Shown piece after piece: positions 34,034-42,919 of a stretch of DNA of 64,000 bases. The notes below the pieces were generated by a model. The model was given only the letters and a program-made list of their open reading frames with translations, searched no databases and was not told where the DNA came from. Source of the DNA: an uncultured Chitinophaga sp. (GTDB lineage: Bacteria > Bacteroidota > Bacteroidia > Chitinophagales > Chitinophagaceae); the NCBI RefSeq assembly GCF_946479755.1, contig NZ_CAMLHC010000005.1:186001-250000 (forward strand). Reading direction: 5' to 3'. Each line of letters starts with the position of its first letter. Position 1 is the first letter of the stretch. A program made the position numbers and the translations under genes.

Positions 34034-34041
34034 TACCTTTG
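34034..34041 (+). promoter_or_regulatory. Predicted -7 box (TACCTTTG) of the LTA-synthase-like gene
   Basis: An exact TAnnTTTG match, 20 bases before the ATG at 34061, with a T-rich -33 region upstream. Confidence 0.55.
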
Positions 34042-34060
34042 CCGCCACATTTATACAGCC

Positions 34061-36013
34061 ATGAAATCTGTCCAAAATCGGTACGCCGTCCTCTTCGGTT
34101 TTGCCGGCCTGTTCCTCGTACTGTCCTTTTTAGTACGTACCGCGTTAATCATCTGGGCCTTCCCGCAAGCGGGACTTTCCCTCACCGGTATCCTTTCCGC
34201 CTATGCCAAAGGCTTTGTGTTCGATGTGGGCGTCGCCCTCTTCTTCACCATCGCCTATGCCCTGTACCTGTTGCTGCTGCCACAAAAGCTCAACAACAGC
34301 CTCCTTAACCGCGCATTCACCTACACCGGCTTTTTCCTGGCCCTGATGATCGTGATCTTCTCGTTCTTCGCAGAGTTCACCTTCTGGGGCGAGTATGCCG
34401 GCCGGTTTGACTTTATCGCGGTAGACTATCTCATTTACACCTATGAGGTGATCAGCAACATCAACCAGTCATACCCCCTGCCGTTATTGATTGGCGGCGT
34501 ATTGCTGGCCACCGCGCTGCTCACCTGGTGGTGCAGCCGCAGGGGTATATTCCGCAACAGTTTCCAGTCCCGTACCCCCTTTCCCAAACGGATAGGGATC
34601 TTTGCCTTGCTGCTGGGCGGTCTGCTGATGCATGTTTTCCTGGTCAGCAACACCTGGGCGGAGAAAAGCAAAAACCGTTACCAGCAGGAGCTGTCCAAAG
34701 CGGGCATCTACTCTTTTGTTTCTGCCTATCTTAACAATGAACTGGCATACGATAAATACTACCTGCTGGAAGATGACAACAAAGCTTTTGCCACCATGCG
34801 CCAGCAGCTGCAGTCACCCGATGCGCAGTACCTCGACAACGGACATAGTATCTACCGCAGCATTACTGACACCGTGGCGCCGGTAAAGCCCAATATCATC
34901 ATGGTCACCATCGAAAGCTTCAGCGCCGATTTCATGACCCGCTTCGGTAACAAAGGAAATATCACGCCCGTACTCGACAGCATCGCGCAACACGGTATCC
35001 TCTTCACCAACATGTACGCCACCGGCACCCGCACCGTAAGAGGCATGGAAGCCCTCACGCTCGCCGTACCGCCTACGCCCGGTCAGAGTATTGTACGCCG
35101 GCGCAACAACGAAAACCTGTTCTCCGCCGCCACCATTTTCCGCAAAAGCGGCTACGAGGCCACCTTCTTTTACGGGGGCGACGGCTACTTCGACAACATG
35201 AACAAATTCTTCGGCAACAACGGCTATGATATCACCGACCGCCTGCGGCATCGCCTGGTAGACGATCAGCTGGCAGCCAAACGGACCAACATTCCAGACA
35301 GCGCCGTACAGTTTGAAAATGCCTGGGGCGTGTGTGATGAAGACATTTACAAGGCCGCCATCAAAAGCGCCGACGAAAAATATGCTGCCGGCAAACCCTT
35401 CTACGACTTTATCATGACCACCTCCAACCACCGTCCCTTTACCTATCCCGGTGGTAAAATCGATATCCCTTCCGGCACCAGCCGCGAAGGCGCCGTTAAA
35501 TACACCGACTACGCCATCGGCCAGTTCCTGAAAGCCATCCAGGATAAACCGTGGTATAAAAACACAGTCATCATTTTCGTGGCCGACCACTGCGCCAGCA
35601 GCGCCGGTAAGAACGAGATAGAAGTCAGCAAATACCACATCCCCTGCATTTTCTTCAATGTGCCCGGCACCGCGGCACAGGAAATACCGGTCATGTGTTC
35701 CCAGATCGATATCTACCCTACCCTGCTGAAAATGCTGCACTGGTCCTACAATACCAACTTCTATGGTAAAAATGTGCTCGACAGCAGCTACCAGCCCCGC
35801 GCCATGGTGAGCACCTACCAGAAACTGGCTTACCTCGAAACAGGTAAAATGGTGATTCTCAGTCCGCAGCAAAAAGCGCAGTGCTTCTCCTGGAACCCGG
35901 CCAAAAATGAAGAGCAGCCGGCTCCTATGGACAGCACCCTGCTGTCTCACAGCGTAGCCCATTACCAGACCGCCTACTCCCTGTTTAAAAACAACGGCAT
36001 GCGGAAATTATAA
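34061..36013 (+). CDS. LTA synthase-like sulfatase-family membrane protein
   Basis: A 650-residue protein. Five or so N-terminal membrane segments (1-200) are followed by an extracytoplasmic alkaline-phosphatase-fold domain about 265-570: PNIIMVTIESFSADFMTRFG, GTRTVRGMEALTLAVPPTPG (with the nucleophile Thr region), FIMTTSNHRPFTYPGG, and FVADHCASSAGKNEIEVSKYHIPCIFF with metal-binding Asp and His. Gram-positive relatives polymerise glycerol phosphate. In Gram-negative bacteria such proteins modify periplasmic glucans or lipids with phosphoglycerol or phosphoethanolamine. The substrate here is unknown. A strong terminator follows. Confidence 0.9.
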   Translation: MKSVQNRYAVLFGFAGLFLVLSFLVRTALIIWAFPQAGLSLTGILSAYAKGFVFDVGVALFFTIAYALYLLLLPQKLNNSLLNRAFTYTGFFLALMIVIFSFFAEFTFWGEYAGRFDFIAVDYLIYTYEVISNINQSYPLPLLIGGVLLATALLTWWCSRRGIFRNSFQSRTPFPKRIGIFALLLGGLLMHVFLVSNTWAEKSKNRYQQELSKAGIYSFVSAYLNNELAYDKYYLLEDDNKAFATMRQQLQSPDAQYLDNGHSIYRSITDTVAPVKPNIIMVTIESFSADFMTRFGNKGNITPVLDSIAQHGILFTNMYATGTRTVRGMEALTLAVPPTPGQSIVRRRNNENLFSAATIFRKSGYEATFFYGGDGYFDNMNKFFGNNGYDITDRLRHRLVDDQLAAKRTNIPDSAVQFENAWGVCDEDIYKAAIKSADEKYAAGKPFYDFIMTTSNHRPFTYPGGKIDIPSGTSREGAVKYTDYAIGQFLKAIQDKPWYKNTVIIFVADHCASSAGKNEIEVSKYHIPCIFFNVPGTAAQEIPVMCSQIDIYPTLLKMLHWSYNTNFYGKNVLDSSYQPRAMVSTYQKLAYLETGKMVILSPQQKAQCFSWNPAKNEEQPAPMDSTLLSHSVAHYQTAYSLFKNNGMRKL

Positions 36014-36046
36014 GATACTTATCTGATGTTTTTTTGTATATTTAAG

Positions 36047-36072
36047 GAGGGGATTGCCTGGGCAATCCCCTC
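36047..36072 (+). terminator. Strong hairpin terminator after the LTA-synthase-like gene
   Basis: A perfect 12-bp stem (GAGGGGATTGCC / GGCAATCCCCTC) with a 2-base loop, 34 bases after the stop codon. A T run precedes rather than follows it, so it may also protect the 3' end of the message. Confidence 0.7.
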
Positions 36073-36193
36073 TCCTGTTCCATAACCGTTCGCCAGCCTG
36101 AGAAACCTTTTTGTAACAATATCAATCAATAGTATACAGCCTTTGCCAGGCGTATGCCGTGAATGTGCCCAAACCCTCTAAACCTGATTACGC

Positions 36194-38338
36194 ATGCTGG
36201 TGAATCCCTTTTCTGGCAACAGTTCCAGGAGCCTTCCCTTAGCAGATGGTATCGATGACCATACCGGTTTTCCCCAACAGAAAGCACTCGACATCATAGC
36301 CGCCCTGCATACCAGCTTTGCAGACAACAAACCGGCGCAGGTGTGCCAGGAACTACTACTCGAACTGATCACCCTCACCGGCAGCGAAGGTGGTTTTATG
36401 GGCGCCATGGAAAAAGGCTATTATCATCAGCCCTACCTCGAAATACAGGCCATCATCAATATCCACTGGCACGCCAACGTACAGCAGTATTTCGGCTCCC
36501 GCCTCGAACGCGGACAGCATTTTACCAATATGGATACCCTTTTCGGTAAAGTGTTGCTGGAAGGTGAACCGGTGCTCAGCAACCATCCCGATAAAGATGA
36601 ACCCCGCTACCCGGCGGTATTCCGCACCTTTCTCGGCATACCTGTCAGCCACCATGGTGAAACCACCGGCATGATAGGGCTGGTCAACAAACCCGGTGGA
36701 TACCATCCCACGCTCATTCCGCTGTTGCAGCCTATCGCGCTGACGTACGGCACGTTGTTGCACGCCTACCGCACCCGCTCCAGCCGGGAAAGCCTTGAGA
36801 TGACGAACCAGCAGCTGGTCACCGAACTGCATGCCCTCACCTCTTCCCTCGATGATATTGTATTTGAGCTGGATGAAAACCTGGTGTTTACCCGTGTCTG
36901 GTGCAATCAGCAGCATCTGCTGTTTTTCCCCGAACATGAAATATTAGGAAAACCCATGGGCGAGCTGCCGGAGAACTTCACCGCCGTCTTTCATGACCTG
37001 GTATTCTACCACCCGGAAGATAAACACCTGCTGGAAGAAGCACAGCAACAACTCCTCCGCCACCATCAGCCGTATTGCATCGACCTTCGGCACATCTCCG
37101 CCAAAGGCACCGTCAAATGGGTGCGTACCACAGGCATTCCGGTTTTCAACCACGACAAGGTCACCGCCTTCCGGGGCATTATCATGGATATCGACAAACA
37201 GAAAAAAGCCGACATAGAACTGGAAAATGCCGCCAGGAGCCGGAGCGAATTTCTGTCTGTCATGAGCCATGAAATAAGGACACCGCTCAATGCCATCATC
37301 GGCATCGCAGGCACCTTACAGGAACAGCCTGCGACTACCCACCAGGAGCTGTTGCAAAACCTGCACTTTTCCGCCAATCACCTGCTGGGCCTCGTCAACG
37401 ATATCCTCGACCTGAGTAAAATCGAGGCCGGAAAAGTAGAACTGGAACACATCCCCTTCGATCTGCATGAGCTGATACAGGGCATCAGCGGCAACTACCA
37501 GCCCTTGGCCGCTGCCAAGGGATTACAAATGCACTCCTACATCGATGCAGGTATCCCCCGGATAGTACAGGGAGACCCGGTACGGCTCGGACAGATCCTC
37601 AACAACCTCGTCAACAATGCGGTGAAGTTCACCAACGAAGGATATGTAGACATCGAACTGCACGCCGAAAATACCAGCGGTAACCATGTCACCATCTGCT
37701 TCAAAATAACGGATACCGGTATCGGTATCCCGCCCCATTTACAGGACAGTATCTTCGACACTTTTGTGCAGGGCGATTCCGCTACCACCAGGGAATACGG
37801 CGGTACCGGCCTCGGGCTGGCCATCACCCGTAAACTGGTAGAACTGATGAACAGCAGGATCACGGTAGAGAGCCAGCTGCAACAAGGCACCACCTTCCGG
37901 TTCTCCGTTACCTTCCAGGTATCCACCGCCCAGGCGACACCCGCACGGGAAGGGAACATCGATCCGGCGAATATGCTGACCGGCATGCAGATGCTGGTGG
38001 TGGAAGACAATAAAATCAACCGGCAGGTGATGCAGCTGCAACTCAATAAAACCGGGGCGATCGTCACGCTGGCGGTCAACGGGAAAGAGGCCATCGCCAA
38101 AATGCAGGAACAGACGTTCGATGGCATTATGCTCGACCTGCACATGCCCGAAATGAACGGCTACGAAACCATTCCATGGATACGCCGCCTCCAGCCAAAC
38201 GCTTTTATCCTGGTGCTCACCGCCGATATTATGCCCGAAGCCACCGAAAAGCTGCGGCAGCTGGATGTCAAAGACATGCTACCCAAACCTTACAAGGCGG
38301 AAGAGTTGTACCGGGTGCTTTACAGGTATAAAAAATGA
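36194..38338 (+). CDS. Hybrid sensor histidine kinase with GAF, PAS and receiver domains
   Basis: A 714-residue cytoplasmic hybrid kinase without membrane segments. GAF-like domain about 30-190 (GSEGGFMGAMEKGY, FLGIPVSHHGETTGMIGLVNKPGGY); PAS about 215-330; HisKA with phosphorylated H359 in SVMSHEIRTPLNAIIG; ATPase domain about 460-590 (QILNNLVNNAVKFTNEGY, DTGIGIPPHLQDSIFD, GGTGLGLAITRKLVE); receiver domain about 600-714 with phosphoacceptor D648 (IMLDLHMPEMNGY) and conserved Lys in DMLPKPYKAEE. No response regulator with a DNA-binding output is adjacent, so the partner is unknown. The gene ends 18 bases before bioA. Confidence 0.95.
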   Translation: MLVNPFSGNSSRSLPLADGIDDHTGFPQQKALDIIAALHTSFADNKPAQVCQELLLELITLTGSEGGFMGAMEKGYYHQPYLEIQAIINIHWHANVQQYFGSRLERGQHFTNMDTLFGKVLLEGEPVLSNHPDKDEPRYPAVFRTFLGIPVSHHGETTGMIGLVNKPGGYHPTLIPLLQPIALTYGTLLHAYRTRSSRESLEMTNQQLVTELHALTSSLDDIVFELDENLVFTRVWCNQQHLLFFPEHEILGKPMGELPENFTAVFHDLVFYHPEDKHLLEEAQQQLLRHHQPYCIDLRHISAKGTVKWVRTTGIPVFNHDKVTAFRGIIMDIDKQKKADIELENAARSRSEFLSVMSHEIRTPLNAIIGIAGTLQEQPATTHQELLQNLHFSANHLLGLVNDILDLSKIEAGKVELEHIPFDLHELIQGISGNYQPLAAAKGLQMHSYIDAGIPRIVQGDPVRLGQILNNLVNNAVKFTNEGYVDIELHAENTSGNHVTICFKITDTGIGIPPHLQDSIFDTFVQGDSATTREYGGTGLGLAITRKLVELMNSRITVESQLQQGTTFRFSVTFQVSTAQATPAREGNIDPANMLTGMQMLVVEDNKINRQVMQLQLNKTGAIVTLAVNGKEAIAKMQEQTFDGIMLDLHMPEMNGYETIPWIRRLQPNAFILVLTADIMPEATEKLRQLDVKDMLPKPYKAEELYRVLYRYKK

Positions 38339-38344
38339 ATTACC

Positions 38345-38352
38345 TACATTTG
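38345..38352 (+). promoter_or_regulatory. Predicted -7 box (TACATTTG) of bioA
   Basis: An exact TAnnTTTG match ending only 4 bases before the bioA ATG, so any transcript from it would have almost no leader. Confidence 0.5.
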
Positions 38353-38356
38353 CCCC

Positions 38357-39673
38357 ATGTCAACAATTAAAGGAAACCTGTCAGCCAGAGACCTCGACGT
38401 GATCTGGCACCCATATACCCAGATGCAGACTGCTCCTGCTCCAATCGGTATTGTTCGCGGCGAAGGCGCCTGTTTGTATGATGAAGATAACAACGCCTAT
38501 ATAGACGCCACCTCCAGCTGGTGGGTCAACATTCACGGTCATGCGCATCCGCATATAGCACAGCAGCTGGCAGCACAGGCGCTGCAGCTGCAGCACTGCA
38601 TCTTCGCCGGGTATACACATCCGCCGGCAGTAAACCTTGCGGAACGGCTGTTGCAGGTATTACCTGCCAACCAACGCCGCGTGTTCTATTCCGACAACGG
38701 TTCCACCGCCGTGGAAGTAGCCATCAAAATGGCGCTGCAATACTGGCACAACAAAGGACAACAACGCCATAAAATCATCGCTTTCAAAAACGCCTATCAC
38801 GGCGACACCTTCGGCGCCATGAGCGTCAGCGGACGCAGCGTGTTTACCCGCGTGTTCGATAATTTCCTTTTTGAAGTGCATTTCCTCGACGTGCCCACCG
38901 CCGATAATGCCGCGGCGATCATCGCTTCCATTGCGGCGCAGCAGCCGGACCAGGTGGCGGCATTTATCTTTGAACCACTGCTGCAGGGCTCCGGTGGTAT
39001 GGTGATGTATGACCGGGACGGCTTCGAACAGCTCCTGCAATATTGCCGGCAGCAGCAGATCCTGCTGATCGCCGATGAGGTGATGACCGGCTTTGGCAGA
39101 ACAGGCAAGAACTTCGCCATGGAGTATATGCAGACTGCCCCGGACATGATATGCCTTTCCAAAGGACTTACCGGCGGCAGCATGGCGCTGGGCATCACCA
39201 CCTGCACCAGCGATATTTATGAGGCGTTCCTTTCCAACGATAAACTGAAAACGCTGTTCCACGGGCATTCCTTTACAGCCAATCCGCTGGCATGTACCGT
39301 GGCCCTCGCCAGCCTCGACCTCTTTACTGACCCGGCCTGTGCGCTCAACCGGCAACGGATACACGAAAATCACCGGCAGTTCCTGGAAGAACTGCAACAG
39401 ATCAACATTGTTAAAAACGCACGCCTCCTGGGAACGATCCTGGCGTTTGAACTGGTAACTGATAACGCCGACGGGTATACGAATCAGCTGGCGGACCATC
39501 TCCACCGCTTCTTCCGGGCCAGGCGCATTATGCTCCGCCCGTTGGGCAATACGCTGTACATCCTTCCTCCGTACTGTATTACAGACGAGCAGCTAGCGGC
39601 TGTTTACGACAGCATTCGTGAACTTGTCTCGCAAAGCTTTATAAGAGAGCAAAGAAGCAAAGAGAATAAATAA
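38357..39673 (+). CDS. bioA: Adenosylmethionine-8-amino-7-oxononanoate aminotransferase
   Basis: A 438-residue class III PLP aminotransferase of the biotin pathway; it converts KAPA to DAPA using S-adenosylmethionine. Diagnostic segments: IWHPYTQMQTAPAPIGIVRGEG, SSWWVNIHGHAHPHI, SDNGSTAVEVAIKMA, NAYHGDTFGAMSVSG, LIADEVMTGFGRTGK and the PLP-binding K269 in CLSKGLTGGSMALG. No other bio gene lies in the window. The last 15 codons (reading LVSQSFIREQRSKENK) are supplied by the family B palindrome, giving a tail that other BioA proteins would not be expected to share. Confidence 0.95.
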   Translation: MSTIKGNLSARDLDVIWHPYTQMQTAPAPIGIVRGEGACLYDEDNNAYIDATSSWWVNIHGHAHPHIAQQLAAQALQLQHCIFAGYTHPPAVNLAERLLQVLPANQRRVFYSDNGSTAVEVAIKMALQYWHNKGQQRHKIIAFKNAYHGDTFGAMSVSGRSVFTRVFDNFLFEVHFLDVPTADNAAAIIASIAAQQPDQVAAFIFEPLLQGSGGMVMYDRDGFEQLLQYCRQQQILLIADEVMTGFGRTGKNFAMEYMQTAPDMICLSKGLTGGSMALGITTCTSDIYEAFLSNDKLKTLFHGHSFTANPLACTVALASLDLFTDPACALNRQRIHENHRQFLEELQQINIVKNARLLGTILAFELVTDNADGYTNQLADHLHRFFRARRIMLRPLGNTLYILPPYCITDEQLAAVYDSIRELVSQSFIREQRSKENK

Positions 39674-39779
39674 AGAAAGAAAGCTAAGGTGCGAAGATCA
39701 TATTTGTTGGTCTTCGCACCTTAGCTTTCTTTAGTCAAAAAATCTTGGCGCGCTTTGCTCTCTTATAAAGCTTTGCGAG
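39628..39779. repeat. Family B nested double palindrome overlapping the bioA 3' end
   Basis: Outer arms 39628-39654 and 39753-39779 are a perfect 27-bp inverted repeat. An inner perfect 22-bp inverted repeat lies at 39676-39697 / 39711-39732 with a 13-base loop containing CATATTT. The whole can fold into a two-tier hairpin of about 150 bases. The left outer arm encodes the last residues and the stop region of bioA. The right arm ends 3 bases before the stop codon of the convergent DUF2911 gene. Confidence 0.9.
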
Positions 39780-39782
39780 CAA

Positions 39783-40277
39783 TCACTTAACAGGCACAGA
39801 TACTTTCGTATCATCCCATTCAAACACCACCGCATTGGCCGGCAGGGTGAAAGTCAGTTTTTCCACCGGTGTTTTCAGTGTTTCGCGGGGAACTTTCACG
39901 GATACCACGTCCTGGCCTTTTACTTTATCGTAATCGTAGGCGCCCCATTGACCCAGTTTACCATTCAGGATAACGGTCCAGGTTTTGGCATCAGGAATGG
40001 AGAAGAGCGTGTAGGTACCTGCTTTCACCGGTTTACCACCAAAAACCACGTCTTTTTTGAAAGTGATTTCCGTTGCTTCGTCAGCGCCGGTACGCCATAC
40101 TTTGCCAAAAGGCTCCAGGGTACCGAAGATCACCCGTCCTTTTTTGGATGGCTGACCATACACCACTTTAATGTCTTTATTTTCTACGTTTACATGTGGG
40201 CTTTTTCTGGCTTTTTCCTGGGCAAAACCGAGTGTGGTGGCCATACAGAAGAAAGCAGCCAATAAAAGGTGTTTCAT
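39783..40277 (-). CDS. DUF2911 domain protein, exported
   Basis: A 164-residue periplasmic protein: signal peptide MKHLLLAAFFCMATTLGFAQ, then the DUF2911 domain (IKVVYGQPSKKGRVIFGTLEPFGKVWRTGADEATEITF, KAGTYTLFSIPDAKTWTVILNG). The family is common in Bacteroidota and has no known function; the fold is probably all-beta. It stands alone, facing bioA across the palindrome. Confidence 0.9.
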   Translation of the reverse strand: MKHLLLAAFFCMATTLGFAQEKARKSPHVNVENKDIKVVYGQPSKKGRVIFGTLEPFGKVWRTGADEATEITFKKDVVFGGKPVKAGTYTLFSIPDAKTWTVILNGKLGQWGAYDYDKVKGQDVVSVKVPRETLKTPVEKLTFTLPANAVVFEWDDTKVSVPVK

Positions 40278-40398
40278 TGCAGATGTAGTTTTTTTGTTGA
40301 GGAATGAGGTAATAACAACAATTTAGAACTATTAAACTGCTCCACCCTGAATTATTGGATAAATGGCAAAATAACTAAATATCTATAGGCTAACTGGA

Positions 40399-40929
40399 TT
40401 ACGGGTGTTCGCAAAGCTGGCTGAGACGGGTGAGTCCGTCGCCCATGGCAGGGCCGTAAATACGATCGGCCAGGAAGCCCCGGAGCTTCCACCATGGCGC
40501 CAGGCCCAGTTTTATTTCCATATGCCAGAATATAGCGGTGCCTTTGCCATCCACGCTGGGCTTCAGCTCGATGCCTCCTTTTACAGGACGCATATTTTGG
40601 ATATCGAGGGTATAGTGTACGCCTTTACCGGCTTCACTGTCAACAATGGTTACTTTACCGCTATTGAACTGCCCCGCCCAGCTGTAGCTGGCGCCGGCGC
40701 CAACGGTTTGTGCGGAGTACACCAGTTGAGCGGTTGTGTCCGGACGGCTCCACGGGTTCCAGTTTTCCCAGGCTTTGAGGTTATTGACCTGTGCATATAC
40801 AGAATCGATGGGCGCCTGGATCACCCCGGTACGTTCTACCACGGCGGTAGAGGGAAACATCAGCGACAACAGAAATACAAAAATGCCCAGTACAACGATG
40901 CTGATGCCTAACAATTTAAAAAGACGCAT
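40399..40929 (-). CDS. SRPBCC (polyketide cyclase/START-like) protein, membrane-anchored
   Basis: A 176-residue protein with an N-terminal membrane anchor (LLGISIVVLGIFVFLLSLMF) and a START-like domain: VVERTGVIQAPIDSVYAQVNNLKAWENWNPWSRPDTT, then SYSWAGQFNSGKVTIVDSE. The fold binds hydrophobic ligands; substrate unknown. It lies 8 bases downstream of a similar gene (40938-41471), and the pair is a tandem duplication and very likely one transcript. Confidence 0.88.
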   Translation of the reverse strand: MRLFKLLGISIVVLGIFVFLLSLMFPSTAVVERTGVIQAPIDSVYAQVNNLKAWENWNPWSRPDTTAQLVYSAQTVGAGASYSWAGQFNSGKVTIVDSEAGKGVHYTLDIQNMRPVKGGIELKPSVDGKGTAIFWHMEIKLGLAPWWKLRGFLADRIYGPAMGDGLTRLSQLCEHP

Positions 40930-40937
40930 AATGCTGT

Positions 40938-41471
40938 TTAATTACGAACTACTAATCTTTTGATGCCTTCCAGTCCTTTTTCGAAGTCCTGTCCCACCCA
41001 TTTATCCATCATGAGTCCCATTACCTTCCGCAGGGGATGCTGGCCCATGTTACAGGTCATGCTCCAGCTGACCAGCGTTCCTTCTCCTACGGGATCCAGC
41101 CGGAAAGCGCCTTTGGCGATACCCATCCGCATAAAGTCGGTATCTGTGGCGATGTATTGTTCCGGCCGGGATTCTGTGATGGTCATATGGCCGGTGCCGA
41201 CGTTGCGGTTATGGCTCTTCCAGCTGTAGCTGGCGCCGGCGCCGCTGTCTTTCTCTCCATAGGTAATAACCATATCGGGGTCCAGTTCTTTCCAGGGCGA
41301 CCAAAGCTCCCAGTTGCGGACTACGTTGATAAGCGGGAAGATCCTCGCGGCAGGTGCAGGAATCATGAGCGAACGCTCCACTTTGACCATAGGGGGAAGA
41401 AACAAGCTGAATATGAAAAGCCCCAATACCAGGACGATCAACGCCCCCAGGAGAATAAAAAAGGCCTGCAT
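40938..41471 (-). CDS. SRPBCC (polyketide cyclase/START-like) protein, membrane-anchored (paralog)
   Basis: A 177-residue protein built like its downstream neighbour: anchor FFILLGALIVLVLGLFIFSLF, then VKVERSLMIPAPAARIFPLINVVRNWELWSPWKELDPD and GAGASYSWKSHNRNVGTGHM. The shared ASYSW and N-W-E-x-W motifs show common origin. Function unknown. It lies 42 bases downstream of the ABC-2 permease gene on the same strand, so it may belong to that transcript. Confidence 0.88.
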   Translation of the reverse strand: MQAFFILLGALIVLVLGLFIFSLFLPPMVKVERSLMIPAPAARIFPLINVVRNWELWSPWKELDPDMVITYGEKDSGAGASYSWKSHNRNVGTGHMTITESRPEQYIATDTDFMRMGIAKGAFRLDPVGEGTLVSWSMTCNMGQHPLRKVMGLMMDKWVGQDFEKGLEGIKRLVVRN

Positions 41472-41513
41472 GTAGCTGATTTTAGGTAAGCCAAAGCTAA
41501 TAAAAAAACCCTG

Positions 41514-42620
41514 CTACTCCCAACGGAATACTTTTACCGCCACGGCATATACCACCACTCCCCAGAGCGTTAAAATGGCGATGTCCCAGCCTACATGCCA
41601 CAGGTGCTGCCCCTCAAACGCCACTTTACGCAGGGCGTCAATGAGATAGGTCAGCGGCATTACCTTACAGATAGGCTGCAGCCAGGCGGGGAAAGAGTCT
41701 ATCGGGAAAAAGGTGCCTGCCAGCAGGAACTGCGGCAGCGTTACGATATTGGCCAGCGGTGGTATAGTGCTTTCATTTTTGGCGATGCTGCTCACCACAA
41801 AGCCAAAGCCCATGAACACCAGCAGCCCGAAAACGGACAACACCAGCATTTCCAGGAAAGTGACCCAGCCGTGCACCAGCGTAAAACCAAAAGCGAAGTG
41901 GCCCAGGCCGATGATCACCACGGAGCTGATCAACTGGAAGATCATACGGCTGAAAGCCTCTGCCAGCACTATATAGGTACGTTTGATCGGGGTAGCGAAG
42001 AAACGTTTCAAGACCAGTGTCTGCCTTAAACTGTAGAACAGGAAGGCGGTACCGAAAACGGCGGCGCTCATCAGCGCAAAGCCCAGCTGGCCGGGCAAAA
42101 TGAAGTCGATGGTTTTGAAAACCCGCCCCGGGATCTCTTCGGTAGTGAAAGTGGCCACGGAAGCACGCGGATACACCTGGTCATCGATGCGGGCGGTCAC
42201 CTCTTTTAATACAGAAACTAAAATAGCTTTTTTACCGGCGTCGGAGGCGGTGGAAGTCCTGATATTCACCAGGAAATGAGGCAGACTGTCGGCCCCCTGT
42301 TGTGGTACAATGTTCAGGATAGCGGTGATACGGCCTTTCTTCAGGTCGTCCTCCATCTCTGCTGCCGGCTGGTCGGTCACCAGCTTCAGCGTTTTCACCT
42401 TTGACAATCCTTCATAAAACCGGCTGTTGATGTCGGTATGCCTGTCAACCCCCACTTTCACGGATACACTGCCGCCACCAATAAATCCGAATACGAGAAT
42501 GAACACAAGCGGGAATCCCAGGCTAAAAACTACCGCTGAAGGGCTTCTGAAAATACCTCTTAAACTTCCTTTTGTTATAGCCAGCATGGCCCTCCATTGG
42601 CTGTACTTCACTCCATTCAT
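41514..42620 (-). CDS. ABC-2 type transporter permease
   Basis: A 368-residue inner-membrane permease with one N-terminal and about five C-terminal membrane segments, separated by an extracytoplasmic domain. It begins MNGVKYSQWRAMLAITKGSLRG and carries the ABC-2 segment TLPQFLLAGTFFPIDSFPAWLQPICKVMPLTYLIDALRKVAF. These work with a separate ATPase to export drugs or lipids; none is encoded beside it. The start at 42620 is preferred over the frame opening at 42659, which adds 13 unrelated residues. Confidence 0.88.
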   Translation of the reverse strand: MNGVKYSQWRAMLAITKGSLRGIFRSPSAVVFSLGFPLVFILVFGFIGGGSVSVKVGVDRHTDINSRFYEGLSKVKTLKLVTDQPAAEMEDDLKKGRITAILNIVPQQGADSLPHFLVNIRTSTASDAGKKAILVSVLKEVTARIDDQVYPRASVATFTTEEIPGRVFKTIDFILPGQLGFALMSAAVFGTAFLFYSLRQTLVLKRFFATPIKRTYIVLAEAFSRMIFQLISSVVIIGLGHFAFGFTLVHGWVTFLEMLVLSVFGLLVFMGFGFVVSSIAKNESTIPPLANIVTLPQFLLAGTFFPIDSFPAWLQPICKVMPLTYLIDALRKVAFEGQHLWHVGWDIAILTLWGVVVYAVAVKVFRWE

Positions 42621-42870
42621 CTGAGTCTCGTTTGTTAAAAATCCCGTAAAACTACTCAAAAATTTGACGCTCTGCCCGATTTTTCCCGCTGCTTTCCCCC
42701 GGCTTTTCCTGATAAAAAGCCACTTTTGGCCGTTTTTTGCTCATTTTGGCCACTTTTTGTTCTTTTTTCGATGCTTTTTTATTGTTTTTAGCCCCCGGAG
42801 ATGATACCGGGGAGATGACCGGGTAATTTTTTAAGTGGATTTTAATATCAGGGGGGACCAAAAAAGAAAA

Positions 42871-42899
42871 GGGGGATGAACAACGGTTGTTCATCCCCC
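42871..42899 (-). terminator. Terminator of sppA
   Basis: A 14-bp inverted repeat GGGGGATGAACAAC / GTTGTTCATCCCCC followed on the minus strand by a T-rich run. It begins 20 bases after the sppA stop. The remainder of the gap to the permease start is AT-rich with a Lys-rich non-gene ORF. Confidence 0.85.
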
Positions 42900-42919
42900 G
42901 ATAACAAAATTTAAAAATC

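Noticed and set aside
42652..42894. 80-codon Lys-rich ORF after sppA
   Set aside because: Overlaps the sppA terminator and the permease 5' region; low-complexity A-rich DNA without homology.
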